DNA of 64,000 nucleotides from Rhizobium sp. (GTDB lineage: Bacteria; Pseudomonadota; Alphaproteobacteria; Rhizobiales; Rhizobiaceae), in NCBI GenBank assembly GCA_027533385.1, contig JAPZUE010000054.1, forward strand, positions 1-64,000. The letters run 5' to 3'. Shown here piece after piece: positions 56,691-63,680 of the stretch (its first letter is position 1; the number at the start of each line of letters is the position of its first letter). The notes under the pieces were generated by a model. That model saw only the letters and a list, made by a program, of their open reading frames with translations. It ran no database searches and was not told the origin of the DNA. The position numbers and the translations under genes were made by a program.

Positions 56691-56737
56691 GGGTTCGTCC
56701 TGTTTCGTCATCCTGAAACTGGACTAGAGAAAGATAT

Positions 56738-56842
56738 GGTTGGTGGTCGTCACAGAAGTGGTTGGCGGATGCACCAACCTCAGCACCTCGCTGTTGCGTA
56801 GTTTTGCGGGCGCTTTGAGGTGTGCACCAACCTTCACCAACC
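56738..56842. repeat. Iteron-like CACCAACC repeats
   Basis: The 8-mer CACCAACC occurs at 56772-56779, 56825-56832 and 56835-56842. Its complement GGTTGGTG occurs at 56738-56745, with an imperfect copy near 56760. GGTTGG-8bp-CCAACC forms an inverted repeat around 56760-56779. The block lies between the sigma-like gene and its upstream neighbour. It may be a replication origin or the target of an early phage regulator. Confidence 0.6.
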
Positions 56843-56919
56843 ATCCGCCGACCCAATCCCGACCGATCACCCACCAGAAGCGGTTCGCGCCGCAGCGAAT
56901 CAGGCAAAACCCGGACACG

Positions 56920-56942
56920 AAAAAGCCCGCGGAAGGCGGGCT
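56920..56942 (-). terminator. Intrinsic terminator after the first leftward early gene
   Basis: AGCCCGC pairs with GCGGGCT (5-nt loop) at 56924-56942. On the minus strand TTTT follows. It sits 33 bp past the stop of gene 56975-57667, so that gene is transcribed alone unless antitermination occurs. Confidence 0.8.
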
Positions 56943-56974
56943 CGTTTCCGGGTTGGTAAGTGGCAGGTGATCGA

Positions 56975-57667
56975 TCAGCGCGACATGGCAGCGACCAGGC
57001 TTGGCTCCATAAAGTACCAGCCAAGCCTTCCTTTTGCCTTCAGGATCACCTTCGTCCAGTCGCGCCGGCTTGAGTAGAGATGGGCAATCTTGTCCGAGCC
57101 AGAATGAGCAGCGTCGAGAATCTTGCGGAAGTGCTGTTCGGGATCACCGCTCTTGGCCGCCTCGAACAAGAACAGCATGCCGCGGGCCTGCATTTCGGTG
57201 AAATTCCAGATCCGGCCGGCATAGGAAAAGCGCCGGAAGTCGGGTTTCTCTGGCTCTGCCTGGCTGAGGGTTCCCAGAACTGCCTGTTCAAATTCAAGGC
57301 GGACATCCTCGCGCACCACGAGATTTGCGCGCTTGATCGACCGGGCCTCCGCTGGGTTCAGCAGGCTGGCATAATCGCCATTCGGCAAGGAGAACTCACT
57401 TGCCTTAACCTCCCCCTCCAGAAACAGGCGATAGATATCGTAGCGCAGCAAGTCTGCCACGCCGTCGAATGTACCTTGATGATGAGGTACCGGCATCTGG
57501 CCCCAGTCCTCAGCCTCGTAAGAGCCAAGCTCCATGGGCTGGGCGTAGATGCGGACGGAGAGGGGCAGCTTACCGTTCTCAACCACATAACGCAGATCTG
57601 ACTCAGAGAGATTCCAGCGGGCAATGAGTTCGTCGAGCTCGTGATAATCCTTCTTGATCCGCCCCAT
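56975..57667 (-). CDS. First leftward early gene of the prophage, LexA-box-controlled, unknown function
   Basis: 230 aa from ATG 57667 (AAAGGGAA site). The start GRIKKDYHELDELIARWNLS may be an HTH-like element. The rest has LPLSVRIYAQPMELGSYEAE, then YDIYRLFLEGEVKASEF and a C-terminal segment ending RRDWTKVILKAKGRLGWYFM. No family is recognised. It is the only gene between the divergent early promoter and a terminator, and a LexA box overlaps the likely start of its transcript. An SOS-induced antirepressor, like Tum of phage 186, is a reasonable hypothesis. Confidence 0.75.
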   Translation of the reverse strand: MGRIKKDYHELDELIARWNLSESDLRYVVENGKLPLSVRIYAQPMELGSYEAEDWGQMPVPHHQGTFDGVADLLRYDIYRLFLEGEVKASEFSLPNGDYASLLNPAEARSIKRANLVVREDVRLEFEQAVLGTLSQAEPEKPDFRRFSYAGRIWNFTEMQARGMLFLFEAAKSGDPEQHFRKILDAAHSGSDKIAHLYSSRRDWTKVILKAKGRLGWYFMEPSLVAAMSR

Positions 57668-57681
57668 TGCCGATTCCCTTT

Positions 57682-57735
57682 GTTCCGGTAATGTTCTCAT
57701 ATCAGCTTGACAGGAGGGCGGCAATCCTGTTCTAT
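57682..57735. promoter_or_regulatory. Prophage immunity region: divergent promoters and a LexA box
   Basis: Rightward: TTGACA (57707-57712), 17 bp, TTCTAT (57730-57735) in front of the repressor gene. Leftward: TTGCCG (57724-57719), 17 bp, TATGAG (57701-57696). The inverted repeat CAGGA-N9-TCCTG (57711-57729) lies within both promoters, as a likely repressor operator. GTTCCGGTAATGTTC (57682-57696) is an exact GTTC-N7-GTTC LexA box just downstream of the leftward -10. Confidence 0.75.
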
Positions 57736-57764
57736 CCACACAACCCAAATTTCTGAGGATAGTT

Positions 57765-58436
57765 ATGTCGACAACTTTGCAGGAGCGCCTCCGCGCACGC
57801 ATTCGCCAGCTGGGTATGAACGTCGCCGACGTTGCCTCACTGGCCGGTGTGAACCGGTCGTTCTTGTACGATATCATCCGCGGCCGCTCGCAGACGCCCA
57901 ATCTGGAGCGCCTCAAGAGCGTGGCCGCTGCGGTGAAGGTTGACGTTGAATGGCTGCTTCACGGACAGGGAGACGTCCAGGGTGAGACACCTTTGGATGA
58001 GGGCGCGCAGTCTGACTTCATTGGGATTGCCTACGTTAATGCTCGCCCGTCGATGGGCGGCGGCTCCATCCTTGAGGAAGAGGCAAAGCCCGGGCGTGAT
58101 TTCCACTTCCGCAGAGCCTGGATCAAGGATCGCTTGAAGGCCGCACCATCAATGCTGCGTGTCATGCAGGTGGAAGGTGACAGCATGAGGCCAACGCTCG
58201 AAGATGGCGACACTGTACTGGTCGATATGTCCCAGAAAATCCCTCAGCCACCCGGGATTTTTGTGCTCCACGATGGCCTCGGGCTGGTGGCCAAGCGCTT
58301 GGAGCACGTGCCAATGAGCGATCCGCCGCGCGTTCAGATCATTTCCGACAACACTCGGTATCCGCCCTACGACTGCCTGGCCGACGAGGTGAATATCATC
58401 GGACGCATACGCTGGTATGGGCGGGAGATGTTTTGA
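57765..58436 (+). CDS. Phage repressor, XRE HTH plus S24 peptidase-like domain
   Basis: 223 aa. HTH at about 19-42 (NVADVASLAGVNRSFLYDII). The S24/LexA-like C-terminal domain has Ser140 (VEGDSMRP) and Lys177 (LVAKRLE). The expected Ala-Gly cleavage bond is not obvious. The matching place reads ARPSMGGG (Met97-Gly98), so self-cleavage may be poor or absent. It is the likely lysogeny repressor, divergent from the LexA-controlled early gene. A perfect -35/-10 pair precedes it. Confidence 0.9.
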   Translation: MSTTLQERLRARIRQLGMNVADVASLAGVNRSFLYDIIRGRSQTPNLERLKSVAAAVKVDVEWLLHGQGDVQGETPLDEGAQSDFIGIAYVNARPSMGGGSILEEEAKPGRDFHFRRAWIKDRLKAAPSMLRVMQVEGDSMRPTLEDGDTVLVDMSQKIPQPPGIFVLHDGLGLVAKRLEHVPMSDPPRVQIISDNTRYPPYDCLADEVNIIGRIRWYGREMF

Positions 58437-58529
58437 CAGGCCTTCCCATCGGTAGGGTCAGGCGAACATAAATTGACGAAAACCAGCATGATCCTAAGGG
58501 TTTTAGGGGCTTTTTGAGCAGCCTTGCTT

Positions 58530-58557
58530 GTTAGAAATATATGGTCTATTTTCTAAC
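58530..58557 (+). promoter_or_regulatory. Inverted-repeat operator of the AbiE operon
   Basis: GTTAGAAA (58530-58537) and TTTCTAAC (58550-58557) form a perfect 8-bp inverted repeat 14 bp before the abiEi start, with A/T-rich sequence between. AbiEi-type antitoxins repress their own operons by binding repeats like this. Here the assignment is from position. Confidence 0.75.
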
Positions 58558-58571
58558 GAAAGGAGCTCAAG

Positions 58572-59180
58572 ATGGCAGCCGTTGCCGACAGGATCATCAA
58601 GCGCGTGCGCGGAAAAGGACGAGGCTGGGCTTTCACGCCCAAGGACTTCCTCGACCTTGGCACGCGCGCGTCTGTCGATATGGCGCTCAGCCGCTTGGCT
58701 CAGCAGGGTCATATTAGGCGGATCGGCCGCGGTCTATATGACTACCCGAAGCTGCACGCCAAACTTGGCGCCCTCACGCCCGATGCCGACACGATCGCAC
58801 AGGCCGTTGCGATCCAGAGCGGAGACAAGATCTTCACCAGCGGCGCTCAGGCAGCCAATCTGATGGGGATTTCGGCGCAGGTGCCAGCCAAGGCCAGCTA
58901 TGCAACGAGCGGTTCTACTCGCGTCAAGAAAGTGGGGGGACGGACTATCGCCCTCAAGCGCTCTCGTGCGCCTATCCTGGACAACGCAACGCCAGGGGCC
59001 AATGCCGTGCTGCAATTATTGTCGCACGTCGGAAAGGCAAACATCGACGATGATCTCATCCGGCGATGTGCCGATAGGTTGAGCCAACAAGACCTTAGGG
59101 CTCTAAAAAAGGCTCAAGCCGCAATGCCTGGGTGGATGAGCGACGCAGTGCTCAAGATCAGCGTGGCACATCATGGATAA
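58572..59180 (+). CDS. AbiEi-type antitoxin (DUF6088)
   Basis: 202 aa. An N-terminal winged HTH (VRGKGRGWAFTPKDFLDLGT, VDMALSRLAQQGHIRRIGRG, then LYDYPK) is followed by the DUF6088/AbiEi C-terminal domain (TSGAQAANLMGISAQVPAKA, STRVKKVGGRTIALKRS). In AbiE systems it represses the operon and counteracts the nucleotidyltransferase toxin encoded next. AAAGGAG precedes the ATG. Overlaps abiEii by 8 bp. Confidence 0.88.
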   Translation: MAAVADRIIKRVRGKGRGWAFTPKDFLDLGTRASVDMALSRLAQQGHIRRIGRGLYDYPKLHAKLGALTPDADTIAQAVAIQSGDKIFTSGAQAANLMGISAQVPAKASYATSGSTRVKKVGGRTIALKRSRAPILDNATPGANAVLQLLSHVGKANIDDDLIRRCADRLSQQDLRALKKAQAAMPGWMSDAVLKISVAHHG

Positions 59181-60222
59181 CTTTGCCCGTCGGCCTGATG
59201 ATGATCGTCTTGCCTTCATCAACGAAGCTGCTGCTCGGCGCGACGTGACGCCGATCATTATCGAGAAGGATTTCTGGGTCTGCTGGACCCTGCGCCGGCT
59301 AATGGAAACGCCGGGCTTGGGTGAGCACCTGACATTCAAAGGCGGCACCTCGCTTTCCAAAGCCTACGGTATCATCGAGAGGTTTTCTGAAGACATCGAC
59401 CTGACGATAGGGCGATCGGCTCCGCAGATTGAGCCGACAAGAACGCCTATGGAAGATGGCATCAGCGGCAAGGAGCGCGATCGGCGCGCCAAAGCGCTGA
59501 AGGGTGCTGCCCAGGAATACGTGCATAATACCGCCATGCCGGCGCTTGAGGCCGCCATAGCAAAAGCCCTTGGCACTCGAGCTGGTTGGAATCTGGTTCT
59601 CGATCCCGATGACCGGGACGCGCAAACTATTCTGTTCGAATACCCCAGACTGCTCGAATATGGGGCGTTCAGCATGGGAGGCTTCAGCGAAGGTGCCTTT
59701 GGTGGCGGCTATATCAAACCGCGGATCAAGCTGGAATTTGGCGCTCGGGGAGAGACTGAGCCTTCTGAAAAACGCGTGATCATGTCGTACCTGGCGGCAG
59801 CGTTTCCTGACGAACTGCCGGATGCCGCAGTCACTGTTTCTACGCTGTCAGCCGAGCGCACCTTCTGGGAAAAAGTGACGATCCTGCATGCGCTGCATCA
59901 TGGCAGCAAACTGCTGCCTGAAATGTCGAGGCACTATTACGACACCCTGATGCTGGCCGAGAAAGGTGTCGCCGACATGGCCTTGGCGACCCCCGATTTG
60001 TTGGCGAAAGTCGTCCTGAACAAGAGCGTGATGTTTGCCGATAACAAGGCATCATACGGTACGGCTGTCCTTGGTTCGCTCCGCCTGGTGCCGACCGACG
60101 ATCTGCGCGTCCGGCTGCATGCAGACTATGACGCCATGGCTGACATGTTCATGATCCAGCCGCCGACGTTCGATGCCTTGATGGCCTCGATCGCGTCGCT
60201 CGAGGCAAGGCTAAACTCATAG
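59173..60222 (+). CDS. AbiEii-type nucleotidyltransferase toxin
   Basis: 349 aa. The toxin motif GGTSLSKAYG (about 57-66) with SEDIDLTIG (72-80) is the nucleotidyltransferase signature of AbiEii, and the KDFWVCWTL helix and late TFWEKVTILHALHH block are also family features. Activation on phage infection arrests growth and protects the population. Translation is coupled to the antitoxin. Carried in the lysogeny arm, where it could exclude competing phages. Confidence 0.92.
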   Translation: MDNFARRPDDDRLAFINEAAARRDVTPIIIEKDFWVCWTLRRLMETPGLGEHLTFKGGTSLSKAYGIIERFSEDIDLTIGRSAPQIEPTRTPMEDGISGKERDRRAKALKGAAQEYVHNTAMPALEAAIAKALGTRAGWNLVLDPDDRDAQTILFEYPRLLEYGAFSMGGFSEGAFGGGYIKPRIKLEFGARGETEPSEKRVIMSYLAAAFPDELPDAAVTVSTLSAERTFWEKVTILHALHHGSKLLPEMSRHYYDTLMLAEKGVADMALATPDLLAKVVLNKSVMFADNKASYGTAVLGSLRLVPTDDLRVRLHADYDAMADMFMIQPPTFDALMASIASLEARLNS

Positions 60223-60263
60223 CACTCAGCCGTTGGGACGGTTCGATAACTACGCCAGTAGGA

Positions 60264-60292
60264 GAGTTCAGACCCTTTTACGGACTGAACTC
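60264..60292 (+). promoter_or_regulatory. Inverted repeat in front of the recombinase cassette
   Basis: GAGTTCAG (60264-60271) and CTGAACTC (60285-60292) are perfect 8-bp arms around 13 bp, ending 2 bp before the ATG at 60295. As RNA it would fold over the translation start. As DNA it could be an operator or an attachment-site half for the recombinase. No second copy was found. Confidence 0.55.
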
Positions 60293-60294
60293 CA

Positions 60295-60573
60295 ATGGCC
60301 AAAGACCCTCAGAATTTTAACCTAGACGCCACAGCCTCAGGCACTCGGTCTCGTGGCCGGGGAGCCCCGCGGTGCCCAAATCCGATCCCGCCGGACAGTA
60401 TGACGCCAGCTCAGCGGCGCGAGGAATTGTGCACTCTTCTCGCGTTGGGGCTAGCACGCCTGCACAGGCGAAATTTCCCTGAACTATATGACGAAATAGA
60501 AGGTTTTCCGCTACACTTCGCCTCCGAACAGAGCGGTAGTGCGGCTCCAACTCACTGGAGAAACGCACAATGA
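60295..60573 (+). CDS. Small protein, first gene of the recombinase cassette
   Basis: 92 aa. A flexible N-terminus is followed by a helical core TPAQRREELCTLLALGLARL and HRRNFPELYDEIEGFPLHFA. Small proteins with this core sit next to DUF2924 and serine recombinase genes in alphaproteobacteria, function unknown. The ATG at 60295 lacks a ribosome site. An ATG at 60400 just before TPAQRR is an alternative. Its stop overlaps the DUF2924 start by 4 bp. Confidence 0.7.
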   Translation: MAKDPQNFNLDATASGTRSRGRGAPRCPNPIPPDSMTPAQRREELCTLLALGLARLHRRNFPELYDEIEGFPLHFASEQSGSAAPTHWRNAQ

Positions 60574-61019
60574 AACATGACCCCGTCCTGGCCCGGCTGG
60601 CCGCCATCAAGGCGGCTACCATCGGCGAGCTCAAGAAGCAGTGGCGAGACCTTTTTGGTAGTGAGCCACCGCCCTTCAACAGGCGATATTTGGAAAGCCG
60701 GCTGGCCTACCGCATCCAGGAACTCGCCTATGGGGGCCTGAAGCCTGATACGGTGAAACGTCTGGAAAACCTGGGCGAGCATCTAGATGGCGGGAATATC
60801 GGCCTGCGCAGCGTTCGCGCGGACCTGAAGCCTATCGCAGGCACCCGGCTGATCCGTGAATGGCAAGGCGTTGAGCACAGCGTCACAGTGACCCTGAACG
60901 GTTTTGAGTGGCAGGGGCGCCCCTACCAATCACTGTCTGCCATCGCTCGAGCCATAACCGGTTCGCGCTGGAACGGCTGGGTCTTCTTTGGCCTCAAGAA
61001 CAAGCGGAGGGCGGCATGA
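60570..61019 (+). CDS. DUF2924 protein of the recombinase cassette
   Basis: 149 aa. IKAATIGELKKQWRDLFGSE, NRRYLESRLAYRIQELAYGG, GTRLIREWQGVEHSVTV and GRPYQSLSAIARAITGSRWN then GWVFFGL are the DUF2924 signature. These are encoded next to large serine recombinases, and a DNA-binding or recombination-accessory role is suspected but unproven. Four-base ATGA overlaps on both sides. Confidence 0.87.
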   Translation: MKHDPVLARLAAIKAATIGELKKQWRDLFGSEPPPFNRRYLESRLAYRIQELAYGGLKPDTVKRLENLGEHLDGGNIGLRSVRADLKPIAGTRLIREWQGVEHSVTVTLNGFEWQGRPYQSLSAIARAITGSRWNGWVFFGLKNKRRAA

Positions 61020-62326
61020 GCAACGAGATCGTCCGAAAGCTTCGCTGCGCCATTTACACCCGCAAATCGTCTGAGGAAGGTCTCGAGCAGGAGTTCAACT
61101 CGCTCGATGCCCAACGCGAGGCGTGCGAGGCCTACATTGCTAGCCAGCGATCTGAAGGCTGGGTGCAGGTTCGCGACCAATATGATGATGGCGGCATCTC
61201 CGGTGGCACTCTCGATCGCCCAGCAATCCAGCGCTTATTGTCCGACATTGAAGATGGGCTGGTCGATGTGGTGGTGGTCTACAAAATTGACCGCCTGTCG
61301 CGTTCGCTGATGGATTTCGCCAAGCTGGTTGAGGTGTTCGAGCGCAACAACGTCACCTTCGTGTCCGTCACCCAGTCGTTCAACACAACCACCAGCATGG
61401 GTCGGCTGACGCTGAACGTTCTTCTGTCCTTCGCTCAATTTGAGCGCGAGGTGACCGCAGAGCGGATCCGCGACAAGTTTCGAGCCAGCCGCGCTAAGGG
61501 TATGTACATGGGCGGTGTGCCGCCGTTGGGCTATGACGTGAAGGCTCGCAAGCTTGTCGTAAACAAGTCTGGCGCGGCCAAAATCCAATACATCTTCGAG
61601 CGGTTCCGGGAGATTGGCTCGGGCACGCACTTGCTGCGTGAGCTCGCCGAGCGAGGGATCACGACCCGTAACGGCAAGCGCATCACCAAGGGTTTCCTTT
61701 ATCGCGTGCTAAACAACCGGATCTACATTGGCGACGTAGTCCACAAGGGGACCCGGTACCCCGGCGAGCACGAGGCAATCATCAGCACCGAGCTCTGGGA
61801 TGCCGTTCATTCTATCCTGAAGGAAAGTCCTCGGGTTCGTGGGGGGCGGACACGCGCTAACACTCCTGCCATGCTTAAGGGGCTCATCTGGGGGCAAGAT
61901 GGAGCGGCATTTTCTCCCACGCACACGCTGAAGAACGGGAAGCTCTACCGCTACTATGTGAGCCAGACATTGCTCCGTAACGGCGCAGGAGCTTGTGAGG
62001 TTGGCAGGGTCCCGGCTGCGGAGGTTGAAGCCGCCGTTGTCGAGCAGCTGCGGGCAGCTTTCCGTCAACCTGAAATCATCATTGGCGCGTGGAAGAAGGC
62101 TACGCGCAGCACACCGGCTTTGACCGAAGCACAAGCGCGACAGGCTCTGAGGGATCTGGACCCGATGTGGGATGAACTGTTTCCGGCGGAGCAGGCCCGG
62201 ATTGTTCAGCTCATAGTTGATAAAGTAATCGTCGGCAGCGAAGGGCTTGATGTCCGGCTTCGCACCGAAGGCATTGGTGCCCTGGCCCGGGAGTTAAGCG
62301 CTCCTGTGCAGGAGGCGGCCGCATGA
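61016..62326 (+). CDS. Large serine recombinase (probable prophage integrase)
   Basis: 436 aa from ATG 61016. The resolvase/invertase catalytic domain is complete: Ser18 (IYTRKS), Arg68 (LDRPAIQRLL) and DRLSRS (92-97). The recombinase domain (PPLGYDV, IFERFREIG, GFLYRVLNNRIYIGDVVHKG) and zinc-ribbon/coiled-coil C-terminus follow. It would integrate and excise the phage. No tyrosine integrase exists elsewhere in the prophage. The tail of a diverged paralogue survives at 136-915. Confidence 0.92.
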   Translation: MSNEIVRKLRCAIYTRKSSEEGLEQEFNSLDAQREACEAYIASQRSEGWVQVRDQYDDGGISGGTLDRPAIQRLLSDIEDGLVDVVVVYKIDRLSRSLMDFAKLVEVFERNNVTFVSVTQSFNTTTSMGRLTLNVLLSFAQFEREVTAERIRDKFRASRAKGMYMGGVPPLGYDVKARKLVVNKSGAAKIQYIFERFREIGSGTHLLRELAERGITTRNGKRITKGFLYRVLNNRIYIGDVVHKGTRYPGEHEAIISTELWDAVHSILKESPRVRGGRTRANTPAMLKGLIWGQDGAAFSPTHTLKNGKLYRYYVSQTLLRNGAGACEVGRVPAAEVEAAVVEQLRAAFRQPEIIIGAWKKATRSTPALTEAQARQALRDLDPMWDELFPAEQARIVQLIVDKVIVGSEGLDVRLRTEGIGALARELSAPVQEAAA

Positions 62327-62724
62327 AAACGCCCCAGGAGCCGAAAACTGTCTCCGTCTTTGTGCCCTTCAAACTCACCAAGCGGGGCGGCCGCAAGGAA
62401 ATGATCCTTCCTCCCGCAAACGAGCTGAGCAGGCCGCGGCATGACAACACCGTGCTCAAGGCTTTGGCCAGGGCATTTCGCTGGAAGCGGATGCTCGAAG
62501 AGGGCTCATATGCCTCAATCACCGAGCTTGCCGAGCAGGAGAAGATCGGGATGAGCTACCTCACACGCGTGATGCGCATGACACTGCTTGCACCCGACAT
62601 CATCAATGCGATCCTAGAGGGGCGCCAAGGGGACGGGATTGATCTGACCGTTCTAGCGGCCCCATTCCCAACGGAATGGGGTGCTCAGCGGCGGCATTTC
62701 GGATTCCCTGCCATGGACAGTTGA
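62323..62724 (+). CDS. HTH-like partner protein of the serine recombinase
   Basis: 133 aa, coupled to the recombinase by ATGA. It starts SVFVPFKLTKRGGRKEMILP. An HTH-like stretch is at about 65-90 (ITELAEQEKIGMSYLTRVMR then MTLLAPD). It ends PTEWGAQRRHFG. Homologous to the 912-1292 product, which is also coupled to a recombinase. A directionality-factor or accessory role is a hypothesis. Confidence 0.75.
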   Translation: MKTPQEPKTVSVFVPFKLTKRGGRKEMILPPANELSRPRHDNTVLKALARAFRWKRMLEEGSYASITELAEQEKIGMSYLTRVMRMTLLAPDIINAILEGRQGDGIDLTVLAAPFPTEWGAQRRHFGFPAMDS

Positions 62725-62813
62725 AGGGCGCAGTCCTCGCTTGCCTGTCGAGGTGAATCTCAACTAGACATCACCTGTCAACTTTTTGGAAGGTTCCGAA
62801 AAGTGATTCGGGG

Positions 62814-63680
62814 GTGACCGTGGGCGACAGCAAGCCAAGTTTACGATGGGGAGTGGAGCAAAAGCTCCAGTTCATCGAATTCCGCTTGTTCTGGGAGGGG
62901 CATGTCAACCGGAGTGATCTGATCGACAAATTTGGAGTGTCGCCCAACCAGGCCTCAGGCGACCTTAACCGCTACATTGCCCTCGCACCGGACAACATGG
63001 TCTACGATAAGAGCGGCAAGACCTATGTTCGCTCTTCTGCTTTCAAACCCCTGTTTCTGAAGCCTGACGCGACCCAATATCTGTCGCAGGTCCGCTCCGT
63101 GGCTGAGGGGATCATCACACCTGATAATGCCTGGATCGGAAATCTGCCGGCCTTTGACGCGACGCCTGCACCAGCTCGTGGGATTGATCCTGTTGTCCTG
63201 CGGTCAATCGTCACCGCAAACAAGCGGTATGAGGCTATCGAAGTTCTGTATCAATCAATGTCAGCACCGGATCCAGAGTGGCGTTGGATTGCACCGCACG
63301 CCCTCGCATTTGATGGGTTCCGCTGGCACGCTAGATCCTTCTGCGAGAAAAGCGGTGAGTACCGCGATTTCGTAATCTCCCGCATCCTTGAGACACGTCA
63401 AACAAGGGCCGCCAAAAAACCGGCAGTCTCAGATGTCGCTTGGGATGAGATGGTGGAGCTTGAAGTTGGACCTCATCCTGATCTCAGTCCTAACCAGAGG
63501 CGGGTAATTGAGCTGGATTATGGGATGGAGAATGGGAGCGTGACCATCCCGGTCCGCAGAGCGCTGCTCTACTATGCGCTGAAGCGCCTGGGGCTGGACA
63601 CCGATCCTTCAGCCCGCAAGCCGCAGGATCAGCAGATTGTTCTAATCAATACCAAGGCAATAAGAGGGGTGACGTTATGA
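62814..63680 (+). CDS. WYL-domain regulator of BrxR/CapW type
   Basis: 288 aa. An N-terminal winged HTH (VEQKLQFIEFRLFWEGHVNR, SDLIDKFGVSPNQASGDLNR) is followed by a WYL domain (EAIEVLYQSM, WRWIAPHALAFDGFRWHARS, RDFVISRIL) and a WCX-like end. BrxR/CapW proteins of this build repress phage-defence operons such as BREX and CBASS. Its stop overlaps the next start (ATGA), and that gene is BrxE-like. Located just outside the recombinase cassette. Confidence 0.85.
   Translation: MTVGDSKPSLRWGVEQKLQFIEFRLFWEGHVNRSDLIDKFGVSPNQASGDLNRYIALAPDNMVYDKSGKTYVRSSAFKPLFLKPDATQYLSQVRSVAEGIITPDNAWIGNLPAFDATPAPARGIDPVVLRSIVTANKRYEAIEVLYQSMSAPDPEWRWIAPHALAFDGFRWHARSFCEKSGEYRDFVISRILETRQTRAAKKPAVSDVAWDEMVELEVGPHPDLSPNQRRVIELDYGMENGSVTIPVRRALLYYALKRLGLDTDPSARKPQDQQIVLINTKAIRGVTL

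Larger units (their letters stand above)
18891..62724. mobile_element. Nearly complete siphovirus-type prophage (boundaries approximate)
   Basis: Contains every module of a temperate tailed phage with HK97-type head genes: recombinase, repressor, replication, packaging, head, tail, lysis and fibres. Lytic genes run leftward and lysogeny genes rightward. The left limit is set at the last phage-like gene after copB. The right limit is set after the recombinase partner gene. I could not find a repeated att core, so both ends are inferred. Confidence 0.75.

Noticed and set aside
56724-56918. 64-codon minus-strand frame between the sigma-like gene and gene 56975
   Set aside because: Trp/Val-rich text with no ribosome site, made by the CACCAACC repeats. 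Better seen as a regulatory or origin region.
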